From a virus: 54,978 nt of DNA. The translations under genes were made by a program, and so were the position numbers. How positions within the stretch are numbered: position 1 is the stretch's first letter; every line of letters starts with the position of its first letter. The notes below the pieces were generated by a model. The model was not told where the DNA came from and searched no databases. It worked only from the letters and a program-made list of their open reading frames with translations. The DNA lies in the IMG/VR virus record IMGVR_UViG_3300012930_000006, positions 1 through 54,978 of that record. The stretch is one strand, 5' to 3'. Positions 39,784-47,135 of this stretch are shown here, in pieces.

Positions 39784-40445
39784 AACGCAACAGCATCATG
39801 ACCGGTGTGCTCGTGCTATCGGCCGCTGTCGCCGTGGCTATCATCATGTTTGCGATGCCTGCGCATGCACAGGCGCCCCAGCCACGTCCGCGTCCGCCGT
39901 TGACCGGCGACGCTGTGAAAGACATCAAGAACGCGATCGGTGGCCAAAATCAGGGCAGCGACGATGCTGCGCAAACCTCAAGCGGCGGGACACGGGCCAG
40001 CGACAAGCTCGCCTCGATCCTCGCGAAGCCGTTCAACGACTTGGCCGACTTCATCAATACGGACGCCGCCGACGCGGCTACCCTGGCAACCGCGATCCCT
40101 GGTCTGCAGGACGGCCATGGGCAGCAATGCTGGATGGCGATGGGGCAGTTCACCGCGGTCCTCAAGGCCCACCCGATCCCAATAACGCTACACGCCGCGA
40201 CCGACCTCGAGGCGTTTCGGCTCGCCAACATGGCGGCTAACAATCTGTGCTCCAACGTGCACTGTACGCAGGTTTTTTCCGACCTCTCGAATGCGGTTCA
40301 GCAGGTTGCCGGCCAGATTGGCGGCGCCATCGTGAGCGGCGGGCTGCAGATCCCGAGCCTCAATAGCCTGTGTTCCAAGGTTCCCCAGGTCATCGTCGCA
40401 GCCCCGGTCGATGTGCCGGCACCTGCCATTCCCACCAAGCCGTAG
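39780..40445 (+). CDS. exported protein in lysis region
   Basis: 221 residues. Signal peptide (TGVLVLSAAVAVAIIMFAMP, cleavage after AHA), a Pro-rich stretch QAPQPRPRPPLTGD, then an Ala-rich helical domain with several Cys (QCWM, NLCSNVHCTQ, SLCSK). No lipobox. It could span the periplasm as an outer-membrane-facing lysis factor, but resemblance to spanins is only loose. Confidence 0.6.
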   Translation: MKRNSIMTGVLVLSAAVAVAIIMFAMPAHAQAPQPRPRPPLTGDAVKDIKNAIGGQNQGSDDAAQTSSGGTRASDKLASILAKPFNDLADFINTDAADAATLATAIPGLQDGHGQQCWMAMGQFTAVLKAHPIPITLHAATDLEAFRLANMAANNLCSNVHCTQVFSDLSNAVQQVAGQIGGAIVSGGLQIPSLNSLCSKVPQVIVAAPVDVPAPAIPTKP

Positions 40446-40457
40446 AGGAGATCCTCA

Positions 40458-40631
40458 ATGTCAGACCGATACACGATCGCGGCCGACGCCGCAGAGAAGG
40501 TCGTCAAGGCCGACATCGCCGCTCATGTGCCGGCCATGTTCCAGGGTCGCATCCCGGCCGACGCGGTGCGCAAGATGGCCGAGGAAATCGCCAAGGCTGT
40601 TGTCGACGCGCTGGACGCTCCGAAATCCTGA
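40458..40631 (+). CDS. small hypothetical protein
   Basis: 57 residues, Ala/Lys/Asp-rich amphipathic helix (AAEKVVKADIAAHVPAMF). AGAGGAGATCCTCA precedes the ATG. No family recognised. It is followed by an 18-bp perfect palindrome. Confidence 0.65.
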   Translation: MSDRYTIAADAAEKVVKADIAAHVPAMFQGRIPADAVRKMAEEIAKAVVDALDAPKS

Positions 40632-40639
40632 TAGGCCGT

Positions 40640-40657
40640 GTGTGAAGTACTTCACAC
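40640..40657. promoter_or_regulatory. perfect 18-bp palindrome, operator-like
   Basis: GTGTGAAGT joins ACTTCACAC with no spacer, so both strands read the same. It lies nine bases after a stop codon and about 60 bp before the next ATG. A DNA-binding dimer is the natural reading; a zero-loop RNA hairpin would be unstable. It resembles the GTGT...ACAC outline of the repeat at 54661-54678. Confidence 0.6.
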
Positions 40658-40720
40658 CTAGGTATCGCGAGGCGGGGTGACGGACCGGCCTCGATTCTGA
40701 TCTAAAGGAACCCGGAAACC

Positions 40721-40945
40721 ATGGAAGTGATTTCCTGGGTATGGACCCAAGCAGAGCACGCCAGCCCACTCTTCGCGGTCTGCGCCATTATCGTCTGTGT
40801 GTCCCAGTGGAAAGACAACAAGGACCTCCGAAAAACAATCATCGGAATGGGCCAGGCCCAAAATCGGGCAAACATGATGCTCGCAAAAAATCTGGGAAAG
40901 CTGACGGCCACGATCGGCGGCAGCCGGGGACGAGGGGCAGCATGA
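40721..40945 (+). CDS. single-pass membrane protein
   Basis: 74 residues. A transmembrane helix (PLFAVCAIIVCVSQ) near 15-30, then a basic, helical cytoplasmic or periplasmic part (NKDLRKTIIGMGQAQNRANM). An inner-membrane spanin component would look like this, though without an obvious outer partner. ATCTAAAGGAACC precedes ATG. Confidence 0.6.
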   Translation: MEVISWVWTQAEHASPLFAVCAIIVCVSQWKDNKDLRKTIIGMGQAQNRANMMLAKNLGKLTATIGGSRGRGAA

Positions 40946-41142
40946 TGCAGGCCATCGTCGCATTCTTCCGAGAGGCGCTAGTTGCTCATCCCCACCCGAT
41001 CGTGCTCGAGGCGGAGCGCTCGGCCGAGCTCGTGGCCGAGCAAAGCGAGAAGCTCGGCCGGCGCGGTACTGAGTTCGGAAATATGGTAAGGGGTATGCGA
41101 GGAGAATCGCCAGCGCGGCGAGGCCAAAAGAAACCGAAATGA
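40942..41142 (+). CDS. small basic hypothetical protein
   Basis: 66 residues. Starts with a weakly hydrophobic stretch (MMQAIVAFFREALVAHPHP) and ends very basic (RRGQKKPK). ATGA overlaps at both ends tie it to the neighbouring membrane-protein genes. Function unknown. Confidence 0.6.
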   Translation: MMQAIVAFFREALVAHPHPIVLEAERSAELVAEQSEKLGRRGTEFGNMVRGMRGESPARRGQKKPK

Positions 41143-41591
41143 GATCGCTACCCCAACCGCTCCTGCTCGCGCTCAATGGAATATTGCTGATCCTGCTGGC
41201 GGCATGTCTCTACTCAGCCGCGCAATATTTTGTTCAACAACTTCGCTACGCGAGTGCTGACGACGTCGAGGATGTGAACCTCCCTGCAAGGCTGCGCCGC
41301 GTCTACGTCGAGAGCAAGGCCTCGTTTGCCGCAGCGATTCTGTTCTTCGGTCTGTTTCTTCGTATCGGATCAATCTGGGGATTGGAATGGTGCGATCTGC
41401 ATCGCCCGCGCGATCACTGGCTTATTCCGGTGCTCGCGGGCGTGCTCGTGTTCTCGGAAATCCCGACGATCTGGGGTGCGGTTTGTTGGATGCGCGCGGT
41501 GTTGCCGCTCCGATGCGGCATCTGGGCGTGGCCGCTGATGGTTGCCGGCGCGCTGGTCTTCGGTGTCGGGATGGCGCTCTGGCCGAGCTGA
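41139..41591 (+). CDS. four-helix membrane protein
   Basis: 150 residues with about four hydrophobic helices: LLLALNGILLILLAACLYSA, SFAAAILFFGLFLRIG, WLIPVLAGVLVFSEIPTIWG and IWAWPLMVAGALVFGVGMAL. No known family. It is the last gene of the rightward lysis-region operon and converges on the methyltransferase gene with eight bases between stops; a small hairpin GAAGTC/GACTTC (41595-41610) lies there. Confidence 0.65.
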   Translation: MRSLPQPLLLALNGILLILLAACLYSAAQYFVQQLRYASADDVEDVNLPARLRRVYVESKASFAAAILFFGLFLRIGSIWGLEWCDLHRPRDHWLIPVLAGVLVFSEIPTIWGAVCWMRAVLPLRCGIWAWPLMVAGALVFGVGMALWPS

Positions 41592-41598
41592 GGGGAAG

Positions 41599-42678
41599 TC
41601 ACTGGACTTCTGCAAACATGCCGGCATCGCCGCGGATGCGACGCTCGGCCATTGCCGCATATTCGGGATTGAGCTCGATCAGGATGGCGTTGCGGCCGAG
41701 ACGATCCGCCACCAGGCCAGTGGTGCCGGCGCCGCCGAAGGGGTCGAGGACGGTCCCGCCGACTGGGCAGCCAGCCTTGATGCAAGGCTCGATCAGAGCG
41801 GGCGGGAAGGTGGCGAAGTGGGCTTCGGAGAAAGGCTGTGTTGCGACTTCCCAAACAGTGCGACGGTTTCGCAGCGCCCATTCCTTGTCCGCTACCGCCA
41901 AAATTCCATGTTTGGTTTCGTGGCCCGGTAAGCCATCATATTTATAGGTTTTATTTCCGCATGATCTTCCCGATGCTTCTTCCGCAATCGCATCCGCATC
42001 GTAATGATACCGCTCATTCTTGCTCAGCAGAAACAAATACTCATGTGCCTTGGTGCAGCGGTCGCGCACGCTCTCCGGCATCGGATTGGGCTTTGACCAG
42101 ATGATGTCTTGGCGGAGATACCAGCCGTCGGCCTGTAGCGCGAAGGCGACGCGCCATGGCATGCCAATCAAGTCTTTCTGTTTGAAACCCGCCGCCGGAG
42201 GCACCCATGCGCGGCCGATCGCGCCTTCCTGCCGCGCAACTTCATGGAAGCCGGCCGGCAATTGGCTGCCCCTTGTGGCTTGACGCCCAAGATTGGTCAC
42301 GGCCGCATCGCGTGCAGTGGCGCCGATCTCCTCGCGTCCGCGCGTGCGGCGAATCATCGATGCTTCCTGGCTCGCGAGCGAGCCTTGCAGTGTCGAACTA
42401 TCGGCCGTCGGATTGCCGCCGCGGCCGGAACCGGCATAACTGTCACCGAGATTGAGCCACAGCGTTCCGTCTGGCCGCAGCGCACGCCAGACCTCGCGGA
42501 ACACGACGACCATTTCATCGACATAGGCAAAGGGCGATTTCTCCAGGCCGATCTGCCCTGCATGGCCGTAGTCCCGCAGACCCCAATACGGCGGACTCGT
42601 CACCACACAATGCACGCTCTCCGCCGGCAGGGTGCGAAGGATCTCGCGGCAGTCGCCTCTGAGAATTTGGACGGTCAT
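41599..42678 (-). CDS. DNA methyltransferase, amino-type (N4-cytosine or N6-adenine)
   Basis: 359 residues. Motif IV TSPPYWGLRDYG is near residue 28 and motif I DPFGGAGTTGLVADRLGRN comes near 320, the order of the beta class. S-P-P-Y-W is most often seen in N4-cytosine methylases and some N6-adenine enzymes. A long insertion in the middle likely reads the target site. The start follows GAGGGGAA. Together with the MT-A70 enzyme it gives this phage two methylases. It is the last leftward gene. Confidence 0.88.
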   Translation of the reverse strand: MTVQILRGDCREILRTLPAESVHCVVTSPPYWGLRDYGHAGQIGLEKSPFAYVDEMVVVFREVWRALRPDGTLWLNLGDSYAGSGRGGNPTADSSTLQGSLASQEASMIRRTRGREEIGATARDAAVTNLGRQATRGSQLPAGFHEVARQEGAIGRAWVPPAAGFKQKDLIGMPWRVAFALQADGWYLRQDIIWSKPNPMPESVRDRCTKAHEYLFLLSKNERYHYDADAIAEEASGRSCGNKTYKYDGLPGHETKHGILAVADKEWALRNRRTVWEVATQPFSEAHFATFPPALIEPCIKAGCPVGGTVLDPFGGAGTTGLVADRLGRNAILIELNPEYAAMAERRIRGDAGMFAEVQ

Positions 42679-42698
42679 TTCCCCTCGCAAATAAGACA

Positions 42699-42740
42699 GC
42701 CCCGCGCCGTCACGTGTAGTCAAGACGCGCAGCGCGGGGC
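42699..42740 (-). terminator. hairpin between coiled-coil membrane gene and methyltransferase
   Basis: GCCCCGCGC (42699-42707) pairs with GCGCGGGGC (42732-42740) across a 24-base loop that itself contains CACGTG. On the minus strand TGTCTTATTTG follows, a moderately U-rich tail. A second stem TTCGGGCT/AGCCCGAA (42744-42751/42764-42771) overlaps the stop of the upstream gene. The pair could attenuate methylase expression. Confidence 0.55.
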
Positions 42741-42761
42741 CGATTCGGGCTGGCGGTGATC

Positions 42762-43619
42762 TCAGCCCGAATTAGTTGCATTGGTGCGCAAGTCGCCTTC
42801 CCGGCTGATCCTGGCCAACCTCGCCAAGGCATGCCGAGTGTCGCGCGGATCAACATCGATTTCCCGAGGTTCGTGCAAGAATGCCGGGCTCGGCTCGCCA
42901 TCGTCGGGCGGAAACATCGGGATCCTGGTGCTGGAGGCGAGTCGTGCGGCGGTGCCTTGCCGAGGCGAGGATCGGACGATGATCGGTGCCTCGACCTCAA
43001 GATGTTCCATGGTGATGATCGGCTCCGCCAGTGGCTCAGCCGTGACCGCTGCTGCGGGTTCCGGCGCCGGGGCCTGAGGGGCCGGCGCAAAGGCGTAGCG
43101 CCTGTGGATGTCCTCGATCTCGTGGATATGGCCTTCGGCGCGGGCCGCTCGAGCTTGGGCTTCGGCGAGCTTGGCTTGGAGTTCCGAGACATAGAGGTTG
43201 ACCCCGGAGAGACTGCGCCGTACGGCCGCATTGTGCTCAAGTGCGGCATGGAAGAATCGCTTGCCCTCTTCGATATCCGCCGCCATCGCTTCCATGTCGT
43301 CGGCGAGCTCGGACGGCAGGACCGACATGATTCGTTCCGGCGCGGGAGCTTGGCGCCAACCCTTCACGATCATCTCGTGCTTGGCGGCCGCATAGCCCTT
43401 GTTGACGAGATCGGCCGCAGCCTCACGGCCAAGCACCTTCTCGCGCAGCGCCAGCGCGCCGGCGCCTGCTGCTCCGGCCGCAATGGCGCCGACGACCAGC
43501 CAGGCGCTCGCCTCGCCAGCCTTGAACATGATCCCGCACAGGATCCCGAACAGCGCCAGCGCGACAATCGTCGCGAGCTGGTAGAGAGAGCTGAGATTTT
43601 TGTCAGAAAGCACGATCAT
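42762..43619 (-). CDS. membrane-anchored coiled-coil protein
   Basis: 285 residues. Two hydrophobic helices near the start (LATIVALALFGILCGIMF and AWLVVGAIAAGAAGAGALAL), then a long helical, charged region about 90-175 (LSELQAKLAEAQARAARAEG-like heptads), then an unstructured Pro/Ala/Glu tail with a conserved-looking end (EIDVDPRDTRHALARL). AAAAGGAGA precedes the ATG; four-base overlap with the HNH gene. Unknown role; may tether phage processes to the membrane. Confidence 0.7.
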   Translation of the reverse strand: MIVLSDKNLSSLYQLATIVALALFGILCGIMFKAGEASAWLVVGAIAAGAAGAGALALREKVLGREAAADLVNKGYAAAKHEMIVKGWRQAPAPERIMSVLPSELADDMEAMAADIEEGKRFFHAALEHNAAVRRSLSGVNLYVSELQAKLAEAQARAARAEGHIHEIEDIHRRYAFAPAPQAPAPEPAAAVTAEPLAEPIITMEHLEVEAPIIVRSSPRQGTAARLASSTRIPMFPPDDGEPSPAFLHEPREIDVDPRDTRHALARLARISREGDLRTNATNSG

Positions 43620-44134
43620 TCTCCTTTTGGGTTTGTGGATCCAGCATCGTTGGATTCGCGCAGCATCCATTCCCGGCCTTTGTAGGCTTTGGCAAAGCCG
43701 TTCTGGATTCGCGGATCATCCGAGATTTTCGGAATCGTGTTTATTGGTCGCGGCTTCGGCTGATCTATTCGAACGCCATTTAGGCGAAAGTTGAAATACC
43801 TCATCTTGATCCACCAGCCAGGATTGGCCAGCATGAATGCCTGCCAAACTTCTGGCATCATGTCGCCCTTGAGATTGTTGCATAGCCAGCAGCACCACAC
43901 GGTTCTGCGACCACCTTTCGAGCGCGGAACGATGTGATCCCGCGTCGGGTGGGAGGAGGTCCACGCAAGAAGTTCACGGCAGCAATAGGCGCAGTATTCT
44001 CCATCGCCTTTCGGAAGGGGTCGAATCGGGGAACGACGCATTCTCTTTCTCATAATAATAGGTACGATAGTCGGTCGTTTATCAAATGCGCCCGCGCGCA
44101 GCAACTCGACCCATTGGCGACTCCCGAGAATCAT
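43616..44134 (-). CDS. HNH endonuclease
   Basis: 172 residues. CAYC, then RDHIVPRSKGG (the HNH His, here D-H), then CCWLCNNLKGD give the zinc-binding Cys pairs and the N-x-x-K core of an HNH nuclease. It may act in packaging or as a mobile nuclease; it is far from the terminase. The start 44134 rests on the ATGA overlap; ATG 44053 is possible. Confidence 0.8.
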   Translation of the reverse strand: MILGSRQWVELLRAGAFDKRPTIVPIIMRKRMRRSPIRPLPKGDGEYCAYCCRELLAWTSSHPTRDHIVPRSKGGRRTVWCCWLCNNLKGDMMPEVWQAFMLANPGWWIKMRYFNFRLNGVRIDQPKPRPINTIPKISDDPRIQNGFAKAYKGREWMLRESNDAGSTNPKGE

Positions 44135-44361
44135 TTGTCTGCCGACCTCTTGAAATTAGACTTGACAAATTTGTAACCGGCACATCGCCGATCCGAGAAT
44201 TCCATACGCGCCCACGTCTCACCTGCGAAGGTCACGATCTCTCCCTGTGACCGAATCCACATCGGGCTGCGGCCTAGCCGCATCGACAAGCCAACTTGAG
44301 ACATGGTCTCACCTGGCTTTGAAGCGAGGTATGGACTATTTGGGAGAGGTTCAGACATCAT
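44131..44361 (-). CDS. small hypothetical protein
   Basis: 76 residues (or 75 from the second ATG). Contains SQVGLSMRLGRSPMWIRSQG, perhaps a short helix-turn-helix, and ends basic. Overlap at its 3' end with the HNH gene. No family assigned. Confidence 0.6.
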   Translation of the reverse strand: MMSEPLPNSPYLASKPGETMSQVGLSMRLGRSPMWIRSQGEIVTFAGETWARMEFSDRRCAGYKFVKSNFKRSADK

Positions 44362-44658
44362 CTATCCGTGGCCTATTTGCCCTGCGGTTTGGTACTCGAT
44401 CCGCAACTTCAAAAGGCGAAGCTGGGTGTCACGAAGCTTAGGCAGAAATATCTCGGGGAAGTGCTGACAGAGCCTTCGCTGTCCGAGTGCGAGATTCAGC
44501 CGCCTGCGCCGTATAAACTCGTAATGTTGTCGCCGTGTCATGCGGGCGATCATCTCGTTATGCTGGTTGCACAGCGATTCCCAAAGCCTATCGACCTCGG
44601 CATCCGACATTTCGAGGTAGTCCTCGAACAGCATGAAGTTGTCTTCGTCATCATCCAT
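44362..44658 (-). CDS. hypothetical protein
   Basis: 98 residues from ATG 44658, which gives an eight-base overlap (ATGGATGA) with the gene before; ATG 44676 is an alternative. Acidic start (MDDDEDNFMLFEDYLEMSDA), very basic middle (RRQHYEFIRRRRLNLALGQR). Not recognised. Confidence 0.6.
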   Translation of the reverse strand: MDDDEDNFMLFEDYLEMSDAEVDRLWESLCNQHNEMIARMTRRQHYEFIRRRRLNLALGQRRLCQHFPEIFLPKLRDTQLRLLKLRIEYQTAGQIGHG

Positions 44659-44857
44659 CTGACGATTGCCCATCATTGCGACGCTTAAGAACCTCGCCGG
44701 CCCATTTGAGAGCATCACTTGTTGGCGGCGTGATCACACCTAATCCGGATGCGGCATAGAAGAACGTCAGTCCGGCTGCGGCCTCTGGATATCGCCGCAT
44801 GGCCTCTACCAGAGCGCAGGAAACTAAGTCCTGTTCGACCAAGATTGATTTGCTCAT
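44651..44857 (-). CDS. small hypothetical protein
   Basis: 68 residues, neutral, with a mildly hydrophobic middle (AAAGLTFFYAASGLGVITPP). Start ATG 44857 overlaps the TGA of the frame upstream. No family recognised. Confidence 0.6.
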   Translation of the reverse strand: MSKSILVEQDLVSCALVEAMRRYPEAAAGLTFFYAASGLGVITPPTSDALKWAGEVLKRRNDGQSSDG

Positions 44858-45012
44858 AGCTTTGATTCGCCAAGCTTTTGCAGAATGAGATTGCCGAGCC
44901 GTTTCCAGAATCCATGTGGCTTCGGCTCCCATAGAGCCCCATTCTGACATTCTCCATTGCGTGCGTGATCAGCATATCTCCCGGTCGCACCGCAGCCACT
45001 AAGGACCTCAAT
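44854..45012 (-). pseudogene. possible small gene lacking a standard start
   Basis: A 52-codon frame ends with an ATGA overlap with the next gene and has a protein-like composition (GRYADHARNGECQNGALWEP, KPHGFWKRLGNLILQKLG). Upstream it runs into TAA at 45013-45015 before any ATG, GTG or TTG; the first codon is ATT. Either it uses ATT, or its 5' end was lost. Confidence 0.4.
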
Positions 45013-45095
45013 TTAATAGTCGCGCCTATAAAAGCGGCATGTTGCGCATCCTCGGATAGGACGTCGCTCTTGTGAAAATGCGAGGCTAATGACGT

Positions 45096-45461
45096 TCATT
45101 TGTCTGCCGTTGGTTTATCGTCGCCGCTATCACGGTTAACTCGATCGCCATCATCCTCGTCAGGAGGCAATGACTGCTCAACCGTGGACAGCAATTCACG
45201 TGCGCGCCGAAAATCCGCAACGGACAATGCTGGCGCCGGCTTGTTGTCATCATAGGCCAGGAGTTGCACGTTCAGATCGGCCGTGTCGTGATCCCACGCC
45301 TCAGCACATTCGGCAAACGGCTTGAGCGCCGACCGCAGCCGCTCGATCTCGTTAGCGGCTTCATCGTATCGGCAGCCAGCCAAGCCAGGCTCTCCGAAAG
45401 CCGCCCTACGCATTGTCGTTTTATGACGCAGCCAGTCTATAAGGTCCATTTGCTTGCTCAT
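45096..45461 (-). CDS. hypothetical protein
   Basis: 121 residues. A helical start (MDLIDWLRHKTTMRRAAFGE, then CRYDEAANEIERLRSALKPF) is common in small phage proteins of the AEIERLR type. The end is acidic. TGATG overlap with the upstream gene. Function unknown. Confidence 0.68.
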   Translation of the reverse strand: MSKQMDLIDWLRHKTTMRRAAFGEPGLAGCRYDEAANEIERLRSALKPFAECAEAWDHDTADLNVQLLAYDDNKPAPALSVADFRRARELLSTVEQSLPPDEDDGDRVNRDSGDDKPTADK

Positions 45462-45670
45462 CAGGTATCGGTGACCGCAGTTTGTTCGCCGGCAGCGTCC
45501 AACATCGACGACCAATATTCATCGTAGGTTCGCACTGGCCCATCCGCGATGTACACCATTCGCTCGCGCATGGCGTCAGTGAGTTTGGCCGGAACGACCG
45601 CGTATCCTTCAAAAATCAATTGCAGGAGCGCGTCATTCCCGATGATCTGCGCCGGCGTTCTCCGAATCAT
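45461..45670 (-). CDS. small hypothetical protein
   Basis: 69 residues. Hydrophobic core ALLQLIFEGYAVVPAKLTDA followed by RMVYIADGPVRTYDEYWSSM. ATGA overlap with the gene before and TGATG with the gene after. Not recognised. Confidence 0.65.
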   Translation of the reverse strand: MIRRTPAQIIGNDALLQLIFEGYAVVPAKLTDAMRERMVYIADGPVRTYDEYWSSMLDAAGEQTAVTDT

Positions 45671-45855
45671 GGCTTGTCCACACCCTCACCGTCGTTGCAT
45701 CTTGGCAAGAGACTTTCGATGGCGATAAGTTTTGCCTCCTGTTCTTCGGTCAAGCCAATCTGGGCGTCTTGCCGTAACCCAGCCATGTATTCTCGATAGA
45801 GAGCATCAGGACTACATTGCTCGATCGGAACGCCATTGATTGTGTGCCGAGTCAT
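45667..45855 (-). CDS. small hypothetical protein
   Basis: 62 residues, acidic. Begins TRHTINGVPIEQCSPDALYR. GACGATGACTCG surrounds the ATG with weak site. Coupled to the following gene by ATGA. No family assigned. Confidence 0.6.
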   Translation of the reverse strand: MTRHTINGVPIEQCSPDALYREYMAGLRQDAQIGLTEEQEAKLIAIESLLPRCNDGEGVDKP

Positions 45856-45857
45856 CG

Positions 45858-45995
45858 TCAACAAACCTCTGTTATTTTGTAGGTCTTGCCATCGTTGCCG
45901 CGCCATCCGCCGTGTTTCGATGCCACCACCATATAGGCACCGCCACAGAACGCCCCTAAACAAAAGCAGGAAATTGCCAGCAAGAATTCAGCCAC
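45858..45995 (-). CDS. small membrane protein
   Basis: 45 residues from GTG 45995 (TTG 46001 is also possible). One hydrophobic helix (AEFLLAISCFCLGAFCGGAY) with three Cys, then a short polar end. AAAGAGG stands upstream, within the preceding gene. Unknown role. Confidence 0.55.
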   Translation of the reverse strand: MAEFLLAISCFCLGAFCGGAYMVVASKHGGWRGNDGKTYKITEVC

Positions 45996-46185
45996 GGTCA
46001 ACCTCTTTGATATCGTTGGCCACGCGCATCTCGCGCCAGTCGCTTTCGGGGAAAACGATGGGCTCGCGAACACCGGCCCTGGCCATCATCCATCCCTCAG
46101 AGCTGGCGAGGTAGCGATAGACTCTGCCACCGAAAGAGACGCGGGTTGCGCAGAGGTCGTATACGTCGCGAAGAATGTCGGTCAT
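45988..46185 (-). CDS. small hypothetical protein
   Basis: 65 residues with strand-rich SFGGRVYRYLASSEGWMMAR and an acidic end. Overlaps the next gene by eight bases. No family recognised. Confidence 0.62.
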   Translation of the reverse strand: MTDILRDVYDLCATRVSFGGRVYRYLASSEGWMMARAGVREPIVFPESDWREMRVANDIKEVDRG

Positions 46186-46213
46186 TGATCAGCCTATGTG
46201 ATGACGTTGAACT

Positions 46214-46408
46214 TTATGGCAGAGAATTGATGACACGCTGTCGAAAATCGCATCTCTCTATTTGCGCCGCCGCCTGCGCCATCTTGATAGCTTCCTCTGC
46301 ATCCGCTCTTGTAGAAAATATAAAACGGCCAAAGCCGGCAACATACCAAGGCCGATCACTAAACACCGCACCATCGAACTCGGCTTTGAGAAGATTGAGA
46401 GCAGCCAT
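46214..46408 (-). CDS. small hypothetical protein
   Basis: 64 residues. Contains GRFIFSTRADAEEAIKMAQA, a helix-rich layout of a type common in phage early genes. Start ATG 46408, preceded by GAGGGACTGAAC. Function unknown. Confidence 0.62.
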   Translation of the reverse strand: MAALNLLKAEFDGAVFSDRPWYVAGFGRFIFSTRADAEEAIKMAQAAAQIERCDFRQRVINSLP

Positions 46409-46424
46409 GTTCAGTCCCTCAATG

Positions 46425-46649
46425 TTAGCGGATCGCTTCCACGCCGCCCTCAGTAAGATGCAGGGTCCAATCTTCAAGATTTCTGGTATAGCGGACACCC
46501 TTTGGTGATTCCCAAAAGACAAGCCCGTCACTCTGCATACGCGATGCCAGGGAGCGATCCGGCAGTGTGAGACGATGGCCCGGCAGCTTGCCGCCCGCCA
46601 GGCTGAGGTATTGTAAAAGTTTCTTCCGTGGCTCTGTAAGTGTTCGCAT
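46425..46649 (-). CDS. small hypothetical protein, possible winged helix
   Basis: 74 residues. PRKKLLQYLSLAGGKLPGHR and SLASRMQSDGLVFWESPKG read like a compact winged-helix with its wing (GVRYTRN) and C-terminal helix. It may bind DNA. Weak assignment. Confidence 0.6.
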   Translation of the reverse strand: MRTLTEPRKKLLQYLSLAGGKLPGHRLTLPDRSLASRMQSDGLVFWESPKGVRYTRNLEDWTLHLTEGGVEAIR

Positions 46650-46672
46650 CTCAGTGTCTCGCCATCGTTGGA

Positions 46673-46900
46673 TCAGTCGTAAGAAAGGTCTTCGTCAAAA
46701 GCTTGGCTAGGCGAATATCCATCCTCGAAAAACCCAAGCCAACATTCCGCACCCGTCGTTTGCCAAAGCGATCCGCTACCATACGGATAACCTCGGCTTG
46801 CGCTCTCGGTATCCAGGGCGTCCATGTATTTCTCGAATTCCGCTTTTGTCTCTGGCTCCATCTTGCTCAGAGCCTTGGCATCTGATAGGTACATGATCAT
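46673..46900 (-). CDS. small acidic hypothetical protein
   Basis: 75 residues from ATG 46900 (ATG 46894 is an alternative). Acidic helix (MEPETKAEFEKYMDALDTES) and an aromatic, acidic end (GFFEDGYSPSQAFDEDLSYD). No family recognised. Confidence 0.6.
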   Translation of the reverse strand: MIMYLSDAKALSKMEPETKAEFEKYMDALDTESASRGYPYGSGSLWQTTGAECWLGFFEDGYSPSQAFDEDLSYD

Positions 46901-46916
46901 GTCTGCGGACCTGAGA

Positions 46917-47135
46917 TTATTGGGCGTACTCGCCGCCGAGATCCTCACGGAAGGTGAGCGGCTTTGGTCCGGTGAACGTTCCATCCGGCCTGACGATGGT
47001 CACCTCGTCGACCGGCACCATGCGAAACACTGGTCGCCCCTGGCTCGTGACCAGGAACGATTCGCCGTGCTTATAGACCAAATGCGCGTACTCGCCCGGC
47101 GAGGCGCGAAGCTGCATCATCGTGATCGTCTTCAT
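46917..47135 (-). CDS. Phd/YefM-type antitoxin, orphan
   Basis: 72 residues from ATG 47135 (ATGA overlap). MKTITMMQLRASPGEYAHLV then GESFLVTSQGRPVFRMVPVD is the Phd/YefM fold: strand, helix, and the G-(R/K)-P-V strand. Family members bind DNA and neutralise Doc or YoeB/RelE-type toxins. No toxin gene lies beside it, so it may act against a host toxin or as a plain repressor. Confidence 0.78.
   Translation of the reverse strand: MKTITMMQLRASPGEYAHLVYKHGESFLVTSQGRPVFRMVPVDEVTIVRPDGTFTGPKPLTFREDLGGEYAQ

Noticed and set aside
44715-45011. 98-residue minus-strand frame over the 44651 and 44854 genes
   Set aside because: It is out of phase with two better supported frames joined by an ATGA overlap and has a Ser/Arg-rich shadow composition.
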